From DATEDA01 sp035286595 (GTDB lineage: Bacteria; Pseudomonadota; Gammaproteobacteria; Burkholderiales; SG8-39): a DNA stretch of 39,154 bases. A program made the position numbers and the translations under genes. The notes under the pieces were generated by a model, which was not told where the DNA came from, did no database searches, and worked only from the letters and a program-made list of their open reading frames with translations. Below are positions 32,681-39,154 of this stretch, one piece after another; within the stretch, counting starts at the first letter, position 1; each line of letters opens with the position of its first letter. The stretch spans positions 1 through 39,154 of the forward strand of contig DATEDA010000143.1 in NCBI GenBank assembly GCA_035286595.1, given 5' to 3'.

Positions 32681-33171
32681 TGCGGCCGTTCGTCGTCCTC
32701 GCCGCTCTGGCGTTCGCCGCGGCGGCGGGAGCGGCCGAGCTCAAGGCCTGGACGGGCGGCGCGACGCCGCCGCTCGTCCTGCAGGACCTGCACGGCCGCA
32801 CGCACCGGCTGGCGGACTACCGCGGCAAGGTCGTGCTCGTGAACTTCTGGGCAACGTGGTGCGAGCCGTGCCGCGACGAGATGCCTTCCATCGAGCGGCT
32901 GCGCCAGTCCCTGGCGGGCACGCCGTTCGAGGTGCTGGCGGTGAACATCGGCGAGCCGCTGGGGCGGATCGAGCGGTTCCTGGAGAAGATGCCGCTCGGC
33001 TTCCCGGTGCTGCTCGACCGCGACTCCAGCGCGGCGAAGGCCTGGAAGGCGCGCGTGGTTCCAGCGACCTTCCTGGTCGGGCCCGACGGCCGCATCCGCT
33101 ACGTGCACTACGGCGAGCTCGACTGGTCGAGCGAGCCGGTGCGCAAACGCGTCGCCGAGCTCCTGGAGTGA
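32680..33171 (+). CDS. TlpA-type periplasmic thioredoxin
   Basis: The 163-residue protein has a signal peptide (residues 1-19, cleavage after AGAA) and a thioredoxin/redoxin domain with active site Cys61-Cys64 in NFWATWCEPCRDEMPS and cis-proline in RVVPATFLVG. It would reduce or exchange disulfides in the periplasm. GTG 32680 overlaps the stop of the transglutaminase-like gene by one base, so it may keep that protein's catalytic Cys reduced (inference). Its final 64 bases overlap the 3' end of senB on the other strand. Confidence 0.92.
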   Translation: MRPFVVLAALAFAAAAGAAELKAWTGGATPPLVLQDLHGRTHRLADYRGKVVLVNFWATWCEPCRDEMPSIERLRQSLAGTPFEVLAVNIGEPLGRIERFLEKMPLGFPVLLDRDSSAAKAWKARVVPATFLVGPDGRIRYVHYGELDWSSEPVRKRVAELLE

Positions 33172-34118
33172 AGCGCCTCGCGCAGCACGCTCAGCACCGC
33201 AGCGCGCTCGGCCGACGGCGCGAAGCGCGGCCGCCGCGCTTGCTGCGCGCGCTCGAGCCGCCGGTAGTACGCGGCATCGTCGGCCGCGCGGACGATCAGG
33301 CTCGCGAGCGCACGTTCGTCGCCGAGCGGGTAGTAGCCGGGGTACCGTTTGCCGAGCATGCCGATGTTCCCGGACATCCACGAGGCGAGGACCGGCGTAC
33401 CGATGCGTGCGGCCTCCGAGATGACGTTCGCTCCGCCTTCCATTTTCGAGCTGACCACGAGGAGGTGGCTCCGCGCGAGCTCGCGGAGCGCGCGACCGTG
33501 GGGGACGCTGCCCAGCCAGCGGTAGCGCGGCTCGCGCGTCATCCAGCGCTCGGCCTCCAGGCCCAGCGCCGGATCGAGCGGGCCGCCGACCTGCACCACC
33601 TCGAGCTCCGGCCGATCGGGCAGCAGCGCGAGCGCCGCGACGGCGCGGAACGGGTCCTTCTCATCGCGCAGATGGCCGATCACGACGATGCGGAAGCGCC
33701 GCTCGGGCGGGTCGCGGCGAACGCGCGGCACTGCGGACTGGTAGACGACCCGGGTCTTGCGCCGGAGGGACGGGTCGAGCAGGCGCTTCGCGTCCTCCTG
33801 CAGCACCACGATCCGGTCGGCGAGCTCGAGCGAGCGCCGTGCCTCCGCGGAGCCCGGAAGATCGCGGTACAGGTCGGTGCCGGTGAGCACGACGACGAGC
33901 GGACCGGCGGGATGTGCGTGGCGATAACGCGCGATCGAGCCGTGGCTGCGGCGCGCGTGCAGTGCGACGAGCGCGTCGCAGCGCTCGCCCCGCCATTCCA
34001 GCGCGATCGAAACGCGATGCCCGGCGCTGCGCAGCAGCCGCGCCCACCGCGTCGCGGTGTGGCGATTGCCGGTGCGCGTGCCGGCGCCGGCCGGTGTGAC
34101 GATCGCGATGCGCGCCAT
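33108..34118 (-). CDS. senB: Selenosugar synthase SenB (TIGR04348-type glycosyltransferase)
   Basis: SenB makes a 1-seleno-sugar from selenophosphate and a UDP-sugar, the first dedicated step of selenoneine synthesis. The 336-residue protein has a GT-B fold: MARIAIVTPAGAGTRTGNRH at the N-terminus, VVVLTGTDLYRDLP around residue 80, FRIVVIGHLRDEKDPFRAV at the domain hinge and the donor-site segment SSKMEGGANVISEAARIGTP. The assignment rests on this TIGR04348-like sequence together with the divergent EgtB-like gene and selD. The C-terminal tail beyond residue 310 overlaps the thioredoxin gene and is probably not conserved. The start is 23 bases from the senA start on the other strand. Confidence 0.9.
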   Translation of the reverse strand: MARIAIVTPAGAGTRTGNRHTATRWARLLRSAGHRVSIALEWRGERCDALVALHARRSHGSIARYRHAHPAGPLVVVLTGTDLYRDLPGSAEARRSLELADRIVVLQEDAKRLLDPSLRRKTRVVYQSAVPRVRRDPPERRFRIVVIGHLRDEKDPFRAVAALALLPDRPELEVVQVGGPLDPALGLEAERWMTREPRYRWLGSVPHGRALRELARSHLLVVSSKMEGGANVISEAARIGTPVLASWMSGNIGMLGKRYPGYYPLGDERALASLIVRAADDAAYYRRLERAQQARRPRFAPSAERAAVLSVLREALHSRSSATRLRTGSLDQSSSP

Positions 34119-34141
34119 GGGTGTCCGTGGGGTGGAGCACG

Positions 34142-35341
34142 ATGTTAGCCGACCCCGTTAGCCTCGAGCGTGATCTGCTCGCGAGCCGCGCGCGCTCGAC
34201 GCGCGTCACGGCGGACCTCGACGGCGAGCGCCTGCTCGGCCCGAAGCTCGCCATCGTCAACCCGCCGCTGTGGGAGATCGGCCACGTCGGCTGGTTCCAG
34301 GAGCGCTGGTGCTTGCGGCTGCAGCCCTCGGGCGCGCTCGCCGACTCGATCCTGCCGGGCGCAGATGCCCTCTACGACTCGGCCACGGTGGCGCACGACA
34401 CGCGCTGGGACCTGCCGCTGCCGGACCTCGCCGCGACCCGCGCCTACCTCGCGAACGTCCTCGAGCGGGTGCGCGAGCGGCTCGCGCGCGAGCCCGGGAA
34501 CGAGTCGCTCCGGTACTTCATCCGTCTCGTGACCTTCCACGAGGACATGCACGCGGAGGCGTTCCACTACACGCGCCAGACGCTCGGCTACCCGGATCCC
34601 TTCGGTGCGCCTGCTGCGCCTGCCGCGCCCGCCCCGCGCCGCGACGCCGAGTATCCGGGCGGGCGCTTCCGGCTCGGGGCGGAGCCGCCCGGTGGCTTCG
34701 TCTTCGACAACGAGAAGTGGGCCCACGAAGTGGAGATCGCGCCGTTCCGGATGTCGCGCGCAACGGTGACGAACGCCGACTACCTCGCCTACGTCGAGGA
34801 AGGCGGGCAAGCGCCGCGCTACTGGAAGAAGGTCGACGGCGCGTGGCTGCAGCGCCGGTTCGACCGCTGGCTGCTGCTCGCGCCGGAGGAGCCGGTGCTG
34901 CACGTCGACTGGGACGAGGCCCGGGCGTGGTGTCGCTGGGCCGGACGGAGGTTGCCGACCGAGGCCGAGTGGGAATTCGCGGCGTCCGCGCCGAAGCGGC
35001 GCTATCCATGGGGGGACGAGGGTCCGAGCCCTGCGCGCGCCAACCTCGACGGCGCGGGTGTCGTTCCGGTGGGCGGCTGCGCCGCGGGTGACAATCCGGC
35101 GGGCGCGCGCCAGCTGATCGGCAACGTCTGGGAGTGGACCGCGAGCACCTTCACGCCTTATCCGGGTTTCGTCGTGGATCCGTACCAGGAGTACTCCGAG
35201 CCGTGGTTCGGGACGCACAAGGTGCTGCGCGGCGGGAGCTTCGCCACGCCGGCGCGCCTGATCCGCAATACCTGGCGCAACTTCTATACCCCTGATCGCG
35301 GCGATGTTTTCGCCGGCTTTCGCTCCTGCGCGATCGACTAG
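34142..35341 (+). CDS. senA: Selenoneine synthase SenA (EgtB-like non-haem iron enzyme)
   Basis: SenA joins hercynine to the selenosugar with O2 and Fe(II), giving selenoneine after C-Se cleavage. The protein (399 residues from ATG 34142) has a DinB-type N-terminal domain with the iron triad His48 (IGHVGWFQE), His133 and His137 (FHEDMHAE), matching His51, His134 and His138 of EgtB in spacing. A formylglycine-generating-enzyme-like C-terminal domain follows (GRRLPTEAEWEFAASAP, GNVWEWTAS, LRGGSFATPARLIRNTWRNF). EgtB and OvoA are close relatives; the neighbouring senB and selD favour SenA. ATG 34142 has a GGAG site; GTG 34121 is an alternative. Confidence 0.9.
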   Translation: MLADPVSLERDLLASRARSTRVTADLDGERLLGPKLAIVNPPLWEIGHVGWFQERWCLRLQPSGALADSILPGADALYDSATVAHDTRWDLPLPDLAATRAYLANVLERVRERLAREPGNESLRYFIRLVTFHEDMHAEAFHYTRQTLGYPDPFGAPAAPAAPAPRRDAEYPGGRFRLGAEPPGGFVFDNEKWAHEVEIAPFRMSRATVTNADYLAYVEEGGQAPRYWKKVDGAWLQRRFDRWLLLAPEEPVLHVDWDEARAWCRWAGRRLPTEAEWEFAASAPKRRYPWGDEGPSPARANLDGAGVVPVGGCAAGDNPAGARQLIGNVWEWTASTFTPYPGFVVDPYQEYSEPWFGTHKVLRGGSFATPARLIRNTWRNFYTPDRGDVFAGFRSCAID

Positions 35342-35370
35342 AATCCACGCTCCGCCGAAAGGGAACTCGC

Positions 35371-36423
35371 ATGACGGCCGTCCTGGACAAGATCCGACTC
35401 ACCGAGTACAGCCACGGCGGCGGCTGCGGCTGCAAGATCGCGCCCGCCGTGCTCTCGGAGATCCTCGCCTCCACGCCGATCCGCGGCCTGCCGGAGGCAC
35501 TGCTCGTCGGGACGGAAACGTCCGACGACGCCGCGGTGTATCGCCTGAACGACGCGCAGGCGCTGGTCGCCACGACCGATTTCTTCACGCCGATCGTCGA
35601 CGATCCGTACGACTTCGGCCGCATCGCCGCGACCAACGCGCTCTCCGACATCTACGCCATGGGCGCGCGGCCGATCTTCGCGCTGGCGATCGTCGGCATG
35701 CCGCTCGAGAAGCTGCCGGTGGCGGTGATCCAGAAGATCATCGAAGGGGGCGAAGCGGTGTGCGCGGCGGCCGGGATCCCGGTCGCCGGCGGGCACTCGA
35801 TCGACACCCTCGAGCCGATCTACGGCCTGGTGGGCCTCGGGCTCGTGCATCCGGACAAGATCAAGCGCAACAGCTCGGCGCGAGCGGGCGATCTGCTGGT
35901 GCTCGGCAAGCCGCTCGGCGTCGGCATCCTCTCGGCGGTGCTGAAGAAGGGCAAGCTCGGCGCGGCGGGCTACGCGAAGATGCTCGATGCGACCACGCGG
36001 CTCAACACGCCCGGCGAGGCGCTCGCCGAGATGGCCGGGGTGCACGCGCTGACCGACGTGACCGGCTTCGGGCTCGCCGGCCATCTGCTCGAGATCCTGC
36101 GCGGGTCGAAGCTCGCCGGCGAAGTGCGGTTCGACGCGGTGCCGGTGATCCCGGAGGCGCTCGAGGCGGTGAAGCAGGGCGTCGCGACCGGGGCCTCGGA
36201 CCGGAACTGGAAGGGCTACGGGCACGAGGTGTCGCTGCCCGCGGGCGCGCCCGAATGGGTGCGCAAGCTCGTGACCGATCCGCAGACCAGCGGTGGCCTG
36301 CTCGTCGCCTGCGCACCCGAGGCCGAGCGCGCCGTGCTGGCGGAGTTCGCGAAGCGGGGCTTCGACGAGGCGCGCACCATCGGACGTCTCGCCGCGGGCG
36401 CACCGCGCCTCACGGTCGTCTGA
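35371..36423 (+). CDS. selD: Selenide, water dikinase (selenophosphate synthetase)
   Basis: SelD (SenC in selenoneine clusters) converts selenide and ATP to selenophosphate, the Se donor for SenB, tRNA selenation or selenocysteine. The 350-residue protein has the flexible N-terminal loop YSHGGGCGCKIAP with Cys19 and Lys22, equivalent to the catalytic Cys17 and Lys20 of the E. coli enzyme. ATP-binding segments follow: TTDFFTPIVDDPYDFGRIAA and LTDVTGFGLAGHLLEILRG, and TDPQTSGGLLVA near the end. It lies 29 bases after senA; TAGAAT (35339-35344), overlapping the senA stop, may be a -10. No selA, selB or selU gene is in this window. Confidence 0.96.
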   Translation: MTAVLDKIRLTEYSHGGGCGCKIAPAVLSEILASTPIRGLPEALLVGTETSDDAAVYRLNDAQALVATTDFFTPIVDDPYDFGRIAATNALSDIYAMGARPIFALAIVGMPLEKLPVAVIQKIIEGGEAVCAAAGIPVAGGHSIDTLEPIYGLVGLGLVHPDKIKRNSSARAGDLLVLGKPLGVGILSAVLKKGKLGAAGYAKMLDATTRLNTPGEALAEMAGVHALTDVTGFGLAGHLLEILRGSKLAGEVRFDAVPVIPEALEAVKQGVATGASDRNWKGYGHEVSLPAGAPEWVRKLVTDPQTSGGLLVACAPEAERAVLAEFAKRGFDEARTIGRLAAGAPRLTVV

Positions 36424-36439
36424 CGCTTTCGCGCGCAGC

Positions 36440-37783
36440 TTGGACGAGGCCGAACGCCGCAAGCGGGTGATCGCCAGCGGCCAGACCGACCTCGAGCGCT
36501 GGGCGGATCCCGTCCAGCTCGAGGCGATGTGGCAAGCCCGCTCGGTGGTCGCCGCGGATCTCGTGCCGGCCGGTGCGCGGGTCCTCGAGCTCGGCTGCGG
36601 CGCCATGACGCTCGAGCGGAGCCTCCCCTTCGGGTGCTCGTATCAGCCGTGCGACGTCGTCGCCCGCGACGAACGGACGATCGTCATCGACCTCAACACC
36701 CACGGCGCCCCCGAGGCCGCAGTCGCCGCGTGCGATCTCGTCGTGATGCTCGGCGTCTGGGAGTACCTCTTCAAGCCGGGGGAGATGTTCGCTGCCCTGG
36801 CACGCGTGGGCCGGCCGATCCTCTGCAGCTACTGCCCGACCGAACTGACGGCGCATCTCGACCGGCGGGCGCTCGGGTGGGTGAACGACTTCTCGCGTGC
36901 CGCCTTCCTGGAGCTTGCGCGGCAAAGCGGCTATCGCCCGGCCCTCCAGCGGCAGATCGACGACCTGCAGTACCTCGTCAAGCTCGAGGTGGCGGCGGAT
37001 CTCCCGCAGGCCGCGGTCAAGCGCGTGCACGTCCTCTCGTACAACAACGTCGGCAACTTCGGCGACCGGCTCGGGTTCCACGTGCTCAACGAAGTGCTGC
37101 CGCCGAACGCGGAGGTGAGCTGGGGGACGCTGCGCCCGCTCGCGCCAGCCCCGGAGCGCCTGGATCTCGTCGTCATCGGGATCGGCAACAGCCTGTTCGG
37201 CGACCTGATCGACGAGCCGCTGATCGAAGCCGCGCGACGCGCCGGAGCCTCGATCGGCATCTTCGGCACGCAGTACCGCGAGGTGCTGCCGGCGGCGCGG
37301 CTCGGCGCGCTCATCGACCGGCTCACCCATTGGTACGCGCGGTCGGAGGAGGACCTGCTGCTCTACGGCCGGTCGCGCTCGAACGCCTCCTATCTCGGCG
37401 ATTGGCTGATCAACGCGTTTCCGCTCGCTTCGGGCGCCGACGACCGGGTTCTGCACATCGGCAAAGAGATCTGGAACGACCTGCCGCTCGACCGCACGAT
37501 CCAGCAGATCCAGCGCCATCGCAAGGTGTTCTCCGAGCGCGTCCATCCCCTGCTCTGCGCGCTGACGAGCGCCGAGGAGGTGGGCTACAGGGAGCAGCGG
37601 GAAAGCGGCGATGCGGCGCTGGCCTCGGGCAAGTTCCGGTCGCTGCTGATGGACGTCTTCGGGCAGACCTATCCCGAGGGCGCGCTGTGGCGGGTCGATC
37701 GGAACAAGGTGGCGGCCTACAAGGCGCGGGTGCGCCGCAACACGGAGGAGCTTCGCCGCCGGCTCGCGGCGCTCCTCAGCTAG
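36440..37783 (+). CDS. Methyltransferase-like and pyruvyltransferase-like fusion protein
   Basis: Two domains are visible. Residues 35-170 resemble a class I SAM-dependent methyltransferase: motif I is RVLELGCGAMTLERSL, with an acidic DVVARD and VVMLGVWEYLFKPG further on. From about residue 195 comes a polysaccharide-pyruvyltransferase-like domain: VHVLSYNNVGNFGDRLGFHV, then DLVVIGIGNSLFGDLI and FGTQYREVLP. The first domain is not EgtD (wrong motifs). TTG 36440 is the best start, 16 bases after selD; GTG 36467 is possible and no ribosome site is clear. Being last in the senA-selD run, it could modify selenoneine or a surface glycan; I know no role for such a fusion here. Confidence 0.75.
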   Translation: MDEAERRKRVIASGQTDLERWADPVQLEAMWQARSVVAADLVPAGARVLELGCGAMTLERSLPFGCSYQPCDVVARDERTIVIDLNTHGAPEAAVAACDLVVMLGVWEYLFKPGEMFAALARVGRPILCSYCPTELTAHLDRRALGWVNDFSRAAFLELARQSGYRPALQRQIDDLQYLVKLEVAADLPQAAVKRVHVLSYNNVGNFGDRLGFHVLNEVLPPNAEVSWGTLRPLAPAPERLDLVVIGIGNSLFGDLIDEPLIEAARRAGASIGIFGTQYREVLPAARLGALIDRLTHWYARSEEDLLLYGRSRSNASYLGDWLINAFPLASGADDRVLHIGKEIWNDLPLDRTIQQIQRHRKVFSERVHPLLCALTSAEEVGYREQRESGDAALASGKFRSLLMDVFGQTYPEGALWRVDRNKVAAYKARVRRNTEELRRRLAALLS

Positions 37784-38037
37784 AGCGACTTATGCGTCCC
37801 GTCGCAGAACGGCTTGTTGCCGCTGCGCTTGCAGCCACACAGGAACACGGTCTTGTCCTGATCCTGGGTCCAGACGACCGGCATGATCCCGGTCTTCGTG
37901 GAGGTGTGCGAGCCGTCGCACCAGGGCTGCATCTTGCTCAGCCCGCATCGGCACCACGCATAGCGGTAGGTCGCCAGCAGCTCGGCCTTGTACGGGCTCT
38001 TCCGGGCGACTCTCGGTTCCTCGTCCGTGTCGGCCAT
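37780..38037 (-). CDS. Double-CDGSH iron-sulfur protein
   Basis: The 85-residue protein has two CDGSH motifs, each with three Cys and one His that hold a [2Fe-2S] cluster: CRCGLSKMQPWCDGSH and CGCKRSGNKPFCDGTH. Bacterial proteins with two such motifs are small electron- or cluster-transfer proteins, related to mitoNEET. The start ATG 38035-38037 has GGAGTGA upstream. Its stop shares a CTAG with the convergent fusion gene. It is divergent from a bicupin with a palindrome in the gap between them, so the two may respond to the same regulator. Confidence 0.93.
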   Translation of the reverse strand: MADTDEEPRVARKSPYKAELLATYRYAWCRCGLSKMQPWCDGSHTSTKTGIMPVVWTQDQDKTVFLCGCKRSGNKPFCDGTHKSL

Positions 38038-38069
38038 GGGCGCTCACTCCTCCTGGAACACAACGCCGG

Positions 38070-38103
38070 TTGACTGGCGGCGCCGGTCTCGTTTACCGTA
38101 AAC
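38070..38103 (+). promoter_or_regulatory. Palindrome and possible promoter between CDGSH and bicupin genes
   Basis: GTTTAC and GTAAAC (38091-38096, 38098-38103) are a perfect inverted repeat around a single C. TTGACT (38070-38075) and, 18 bases on, TACCGT (38094-38099) form a weak promoter whose -10 lies inside the palindrome. A repressor bound here could control both divergent genes. The A/T-rich half-sites stand out in this region. Confidence 0.6.
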
Positions 38104-38143
38104 CAATAATCTTCGCAAGGCCCGTTCGAGGAGGAGGAAGGCG

Positions 38144-38827
38144 ATGAGCGCGCGCGCCCCGGTCAACGCGGACCCGAGCATGGTCGCGGTGATGGACACG
38201 AACGAGATGCCGTGGGAGCCCACCGAGTGGCCGGGCGTCTCGCGCAAGGTCCTCGAGCTCGTACACGACCCGAAGAAGGGACGCGAGACCTCGCTCCTCA
38301 AGTTCGCGCCCGGCGCGAAGATTCCCACCCACGTCCTCGAGGACCGGATGGACGTGGTCGTGGTCGAAGGCACCTACGCCGACGATCACGGCGAGTACGG
38401 CGCGCACTCGTTCCTCCGCAACCCGCCGGGCTTCCGCCACACCCCCGCGTCGAAGGACGGCTGCGTGATCTACGCGAAGTGGCGCGTGCCGATCCGCCCG
38501 GGCGCCGGCGAGCGCATCGTCATCGACGCGCGAACCGCGCAGTGGCTGGATTTCCCGCACCGCGGCGCGAAGGTGCTGCATCTCTACCCGAACGCCGACG
38601 GCATCGAGACCAGCCGCATCGGCAACGTGGCCCCGAACCGCAAGCTCCCCTCGCACAACCACTCGATCGGCGAGGAGACGCTGGTGCTGGACGGCTGCCT
38701 CAAGGACGAGTACGCCGCCTACTCGAAGGGCATCTGGTTCCGGATGCCGTGCGGCGTGCCGCACGCGCCGTACACCGAAGCCGACGGCTGCCTGATGCTG
38801 ATCAGGGAAGGCGACCTGGTCTGGTGA
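38144..38827 (+). CDS. Bicupin (ChrR-like) domain protein
   Basis: The 227-residue protein has two cupin barrels: one around KFAPGAKIPTHVLEDRMDVV and another around NRKLPSHNHSIGEETLVLDG, with His ligands in each (THVLED; HNHSIGEE) and PPGFRHTP and GVPHAPYTEA as the second motifs. It resembles the C-terminal cupin of ChrR-type anti-sigma factors but lacks their zinc-binding N-terminal domain, so it is more likely a metal-dependent enzyme or sensor. The start has a strong GAGGAGGAAG site. The next gene starts 50 bases later, after a hairpin. Confidence 0.88.
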   Translation: MSARAPVNADPSMVAVMDTNEMPWEPTEWPGVSRKVLELVHDPKKGRETSLLKFAPGAKIPTHVLEDRMDVVVVEGTYADDHGEYGAHSFLRNPPGFRHTPASKDGCVIYAKWRVPIRPGAGERIVIDARTAQWLDFPHRGAKVLHLYPNADGIETSRIGNVAPNRKLPSHNHSIGEETLVLDGCLKDEYAAYSKGIWFRMPCGVPHAPYTEADGCLMLIREGDLVW

Positions 38828-38832
38828 ACGCC

Positions 38833-38852
38833 CGCCCCGGAGCCCCGGGGCG
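38833..38852 (+). terminator. Hairpin between bicupin and TRAP genes
   Basis: CGCCCCGG and CCGGGGCG form a perfect 8-bp stem with an AGCC loop just after the bicupin stop. No U-run follows. It may terminate, or partly attenuate, transcription into the TRAP gene, whose ribosome site begins 8 bases later. Confidence 0.5.
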
Positions 38853-38877
38853 CAATCGAGGAGGAGGAGGAGGAATC

Positions 38878-39154
38878 ATGTCACGCGCTGCGCTCGCAGT
38901 CCGCTCGTTCGTCGCCGCAGGCCTCGTGCTCTGCGCCGGCGCCGCACCGGCGGCCGACTTCACGATGAAGATCGGCTTCGGCACGATGAACGACATCCAG
39001 CACCAGTGGGCGCACTGGTACAAGGAGGCGCTCGAGGCGCGCAGCCAGGGCCGCATCGAGGTGAAGCTCTTTCCCCGCGGCCAGCTCGGGACGATCGCGA
39101 GCCAGATCGAGGGCATGCAGCTCGGCACGGTCGAATCGTTCACCGCGCCGGTGG
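38878..39154 (+). CDS. TRAP transporter substrate-binding protein (3' partial)
   Basis: The first 92 residues are visible before the window ends. They include a signal peptide (VRSFVAAGLVLCAGAAPAAD, cleavage after PAA) and the start of a DctP-type binding protein: MKIGFGTMNDIQHQWAHWYK, ALEARSQGRIEVKLFPRGQL, GTIASQIEGMQLGTVES. TRAP systems import carboxylates with a sodium gradient; the ligand cannot be inferred from this part, as the conserved Arg lies further on. ATG 38878 follows an unusually long run of GGAGGA repeats. The membrane subunits are expected downstream. Confidence 0.93.
   Translation, partial: MSRAALAVRSFVAAGLVLCAGAAPAADFTMKIGFGTMNDIQHQWAHWYKEALEARSQGRIEVKLFPRGQLGTIASQIEGMQLGTVESFTAPV

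Noticed and set aside
35371..36423. Selenocysteine-containing protein in or near selD.
   Set aside because: The SelD active-site position is Cys (TGC), no in-frame TGA interrupts a recognised gene and no selA/selB is visible.
36440..37000. The methyltransferase-like region as EgtD, which would complete hercynine synthesis.
   Set aside because: EgtD is about 320 residues with its own histidine-binding domain; this region is about 140 residues with generic class I motifs and is fused to a pyruvyltransferase-like domain.
1..39154. CRISPR arrays, tRNA/rRNA genes, insertion sequences or prophage genes.
   Set aside because: No regularly spaced repeats, no tRNA-like cloverleaf noticed and no transposase, integrase or phage structural protein among the recognisable genes.

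Overview
The window reads as chromosomal DNA of a GC-rich (strong G/C preference at third codon positions) Gram-negative heterotroph, most likely a betaproteobacterium of the Burkholderiales type. Support comes from gene content: LysR, XRE and LacI regulators, a BenE-type carrier, CUT1 ABC and TRAP transporters, Tat-exported periplasmic proteins, DUF1127, and a selenoneine gene set of the kind known from Variovorax/Burkholderia relatives. Taxonomy is inference; there is no rRNA marker. Coding density is high, most genes run as short operons, and I see no tRNA, rRNA, IS element, prophage or CRISPR.

Layout. 1-4556: a plus-strand operon of a class II aldolase (cut by the window edge), a zinc-less MDR oxidoreductase, a urocanase-family hydratase and a family III CoA-transferase. 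4624-7141: a broken TerB-like gene, a cupin divergent from a BenE-type carrier, and a DUF1127 protein. 7152-11524: a cupin divergent from a LysR regulator across a perfect 7-7-7 palindrome, an aldo/keto reductase, a PrsW-type membrane protease and a DinB-fold protein. 11583-20661: a class III aminotransferase, then an operon of a HisD-family dehydrogenase, a complete CUT1-type ABC importer and a LacI regulator, with a LacI-type operator in front and a strong hairpin between the binding-protein and permease genes; a Tat-type dienelactone hydrolase follows. 20683-24531: a long inverted repeat, two tiny exported proteins, a divergent OmpR/histidine-kinase pair and another aldo/keto reductase. 24589-25270: a Phd/VapC-type toxin-antitoxin pair with a textbook operator. 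25328-31370: pirin, azoreductase/LysR, XRE-MmyB regulator, hot-dog thioesterase, DMT exporter, SDR and OsmC-like genes. 31598-33171: a Tat-exported transglutaminase-like protein and a TlpA-type thioredoxin. 33108-37783: the selenoneine locus. 37780-39154: a double-CDGSH protein, a bicupin and the start of a TRAP binding protein.

The most notable system is the locus at 33108-37783. SenB (selenosugar synthase) is divergent from SenA (EgtB-like selenoneine synthase), which is followed by SelD/SenC (selenophosphate synthetase) and then by an unusual two-domain protein joining a class I methyltransferase-like region to a polysaccharide-pyruvyltransferase-like region. The first three give the known route selenide -> selenophosphate -> selenosugar -> selenoneine, with hercynine needed from an EgtD encoded elsewhere. 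The fourth has no role that I know in this pathway and is the best candidate here for something undescribed. The second notable system is the HisD-ABC-LacI operon, which keeps all six catalytic or zinc-binding residues of histidinol dehydrogenase but sits in a transporter/regulator setting that points to oxidation of an imported alcohol rather than histidine synthesis.
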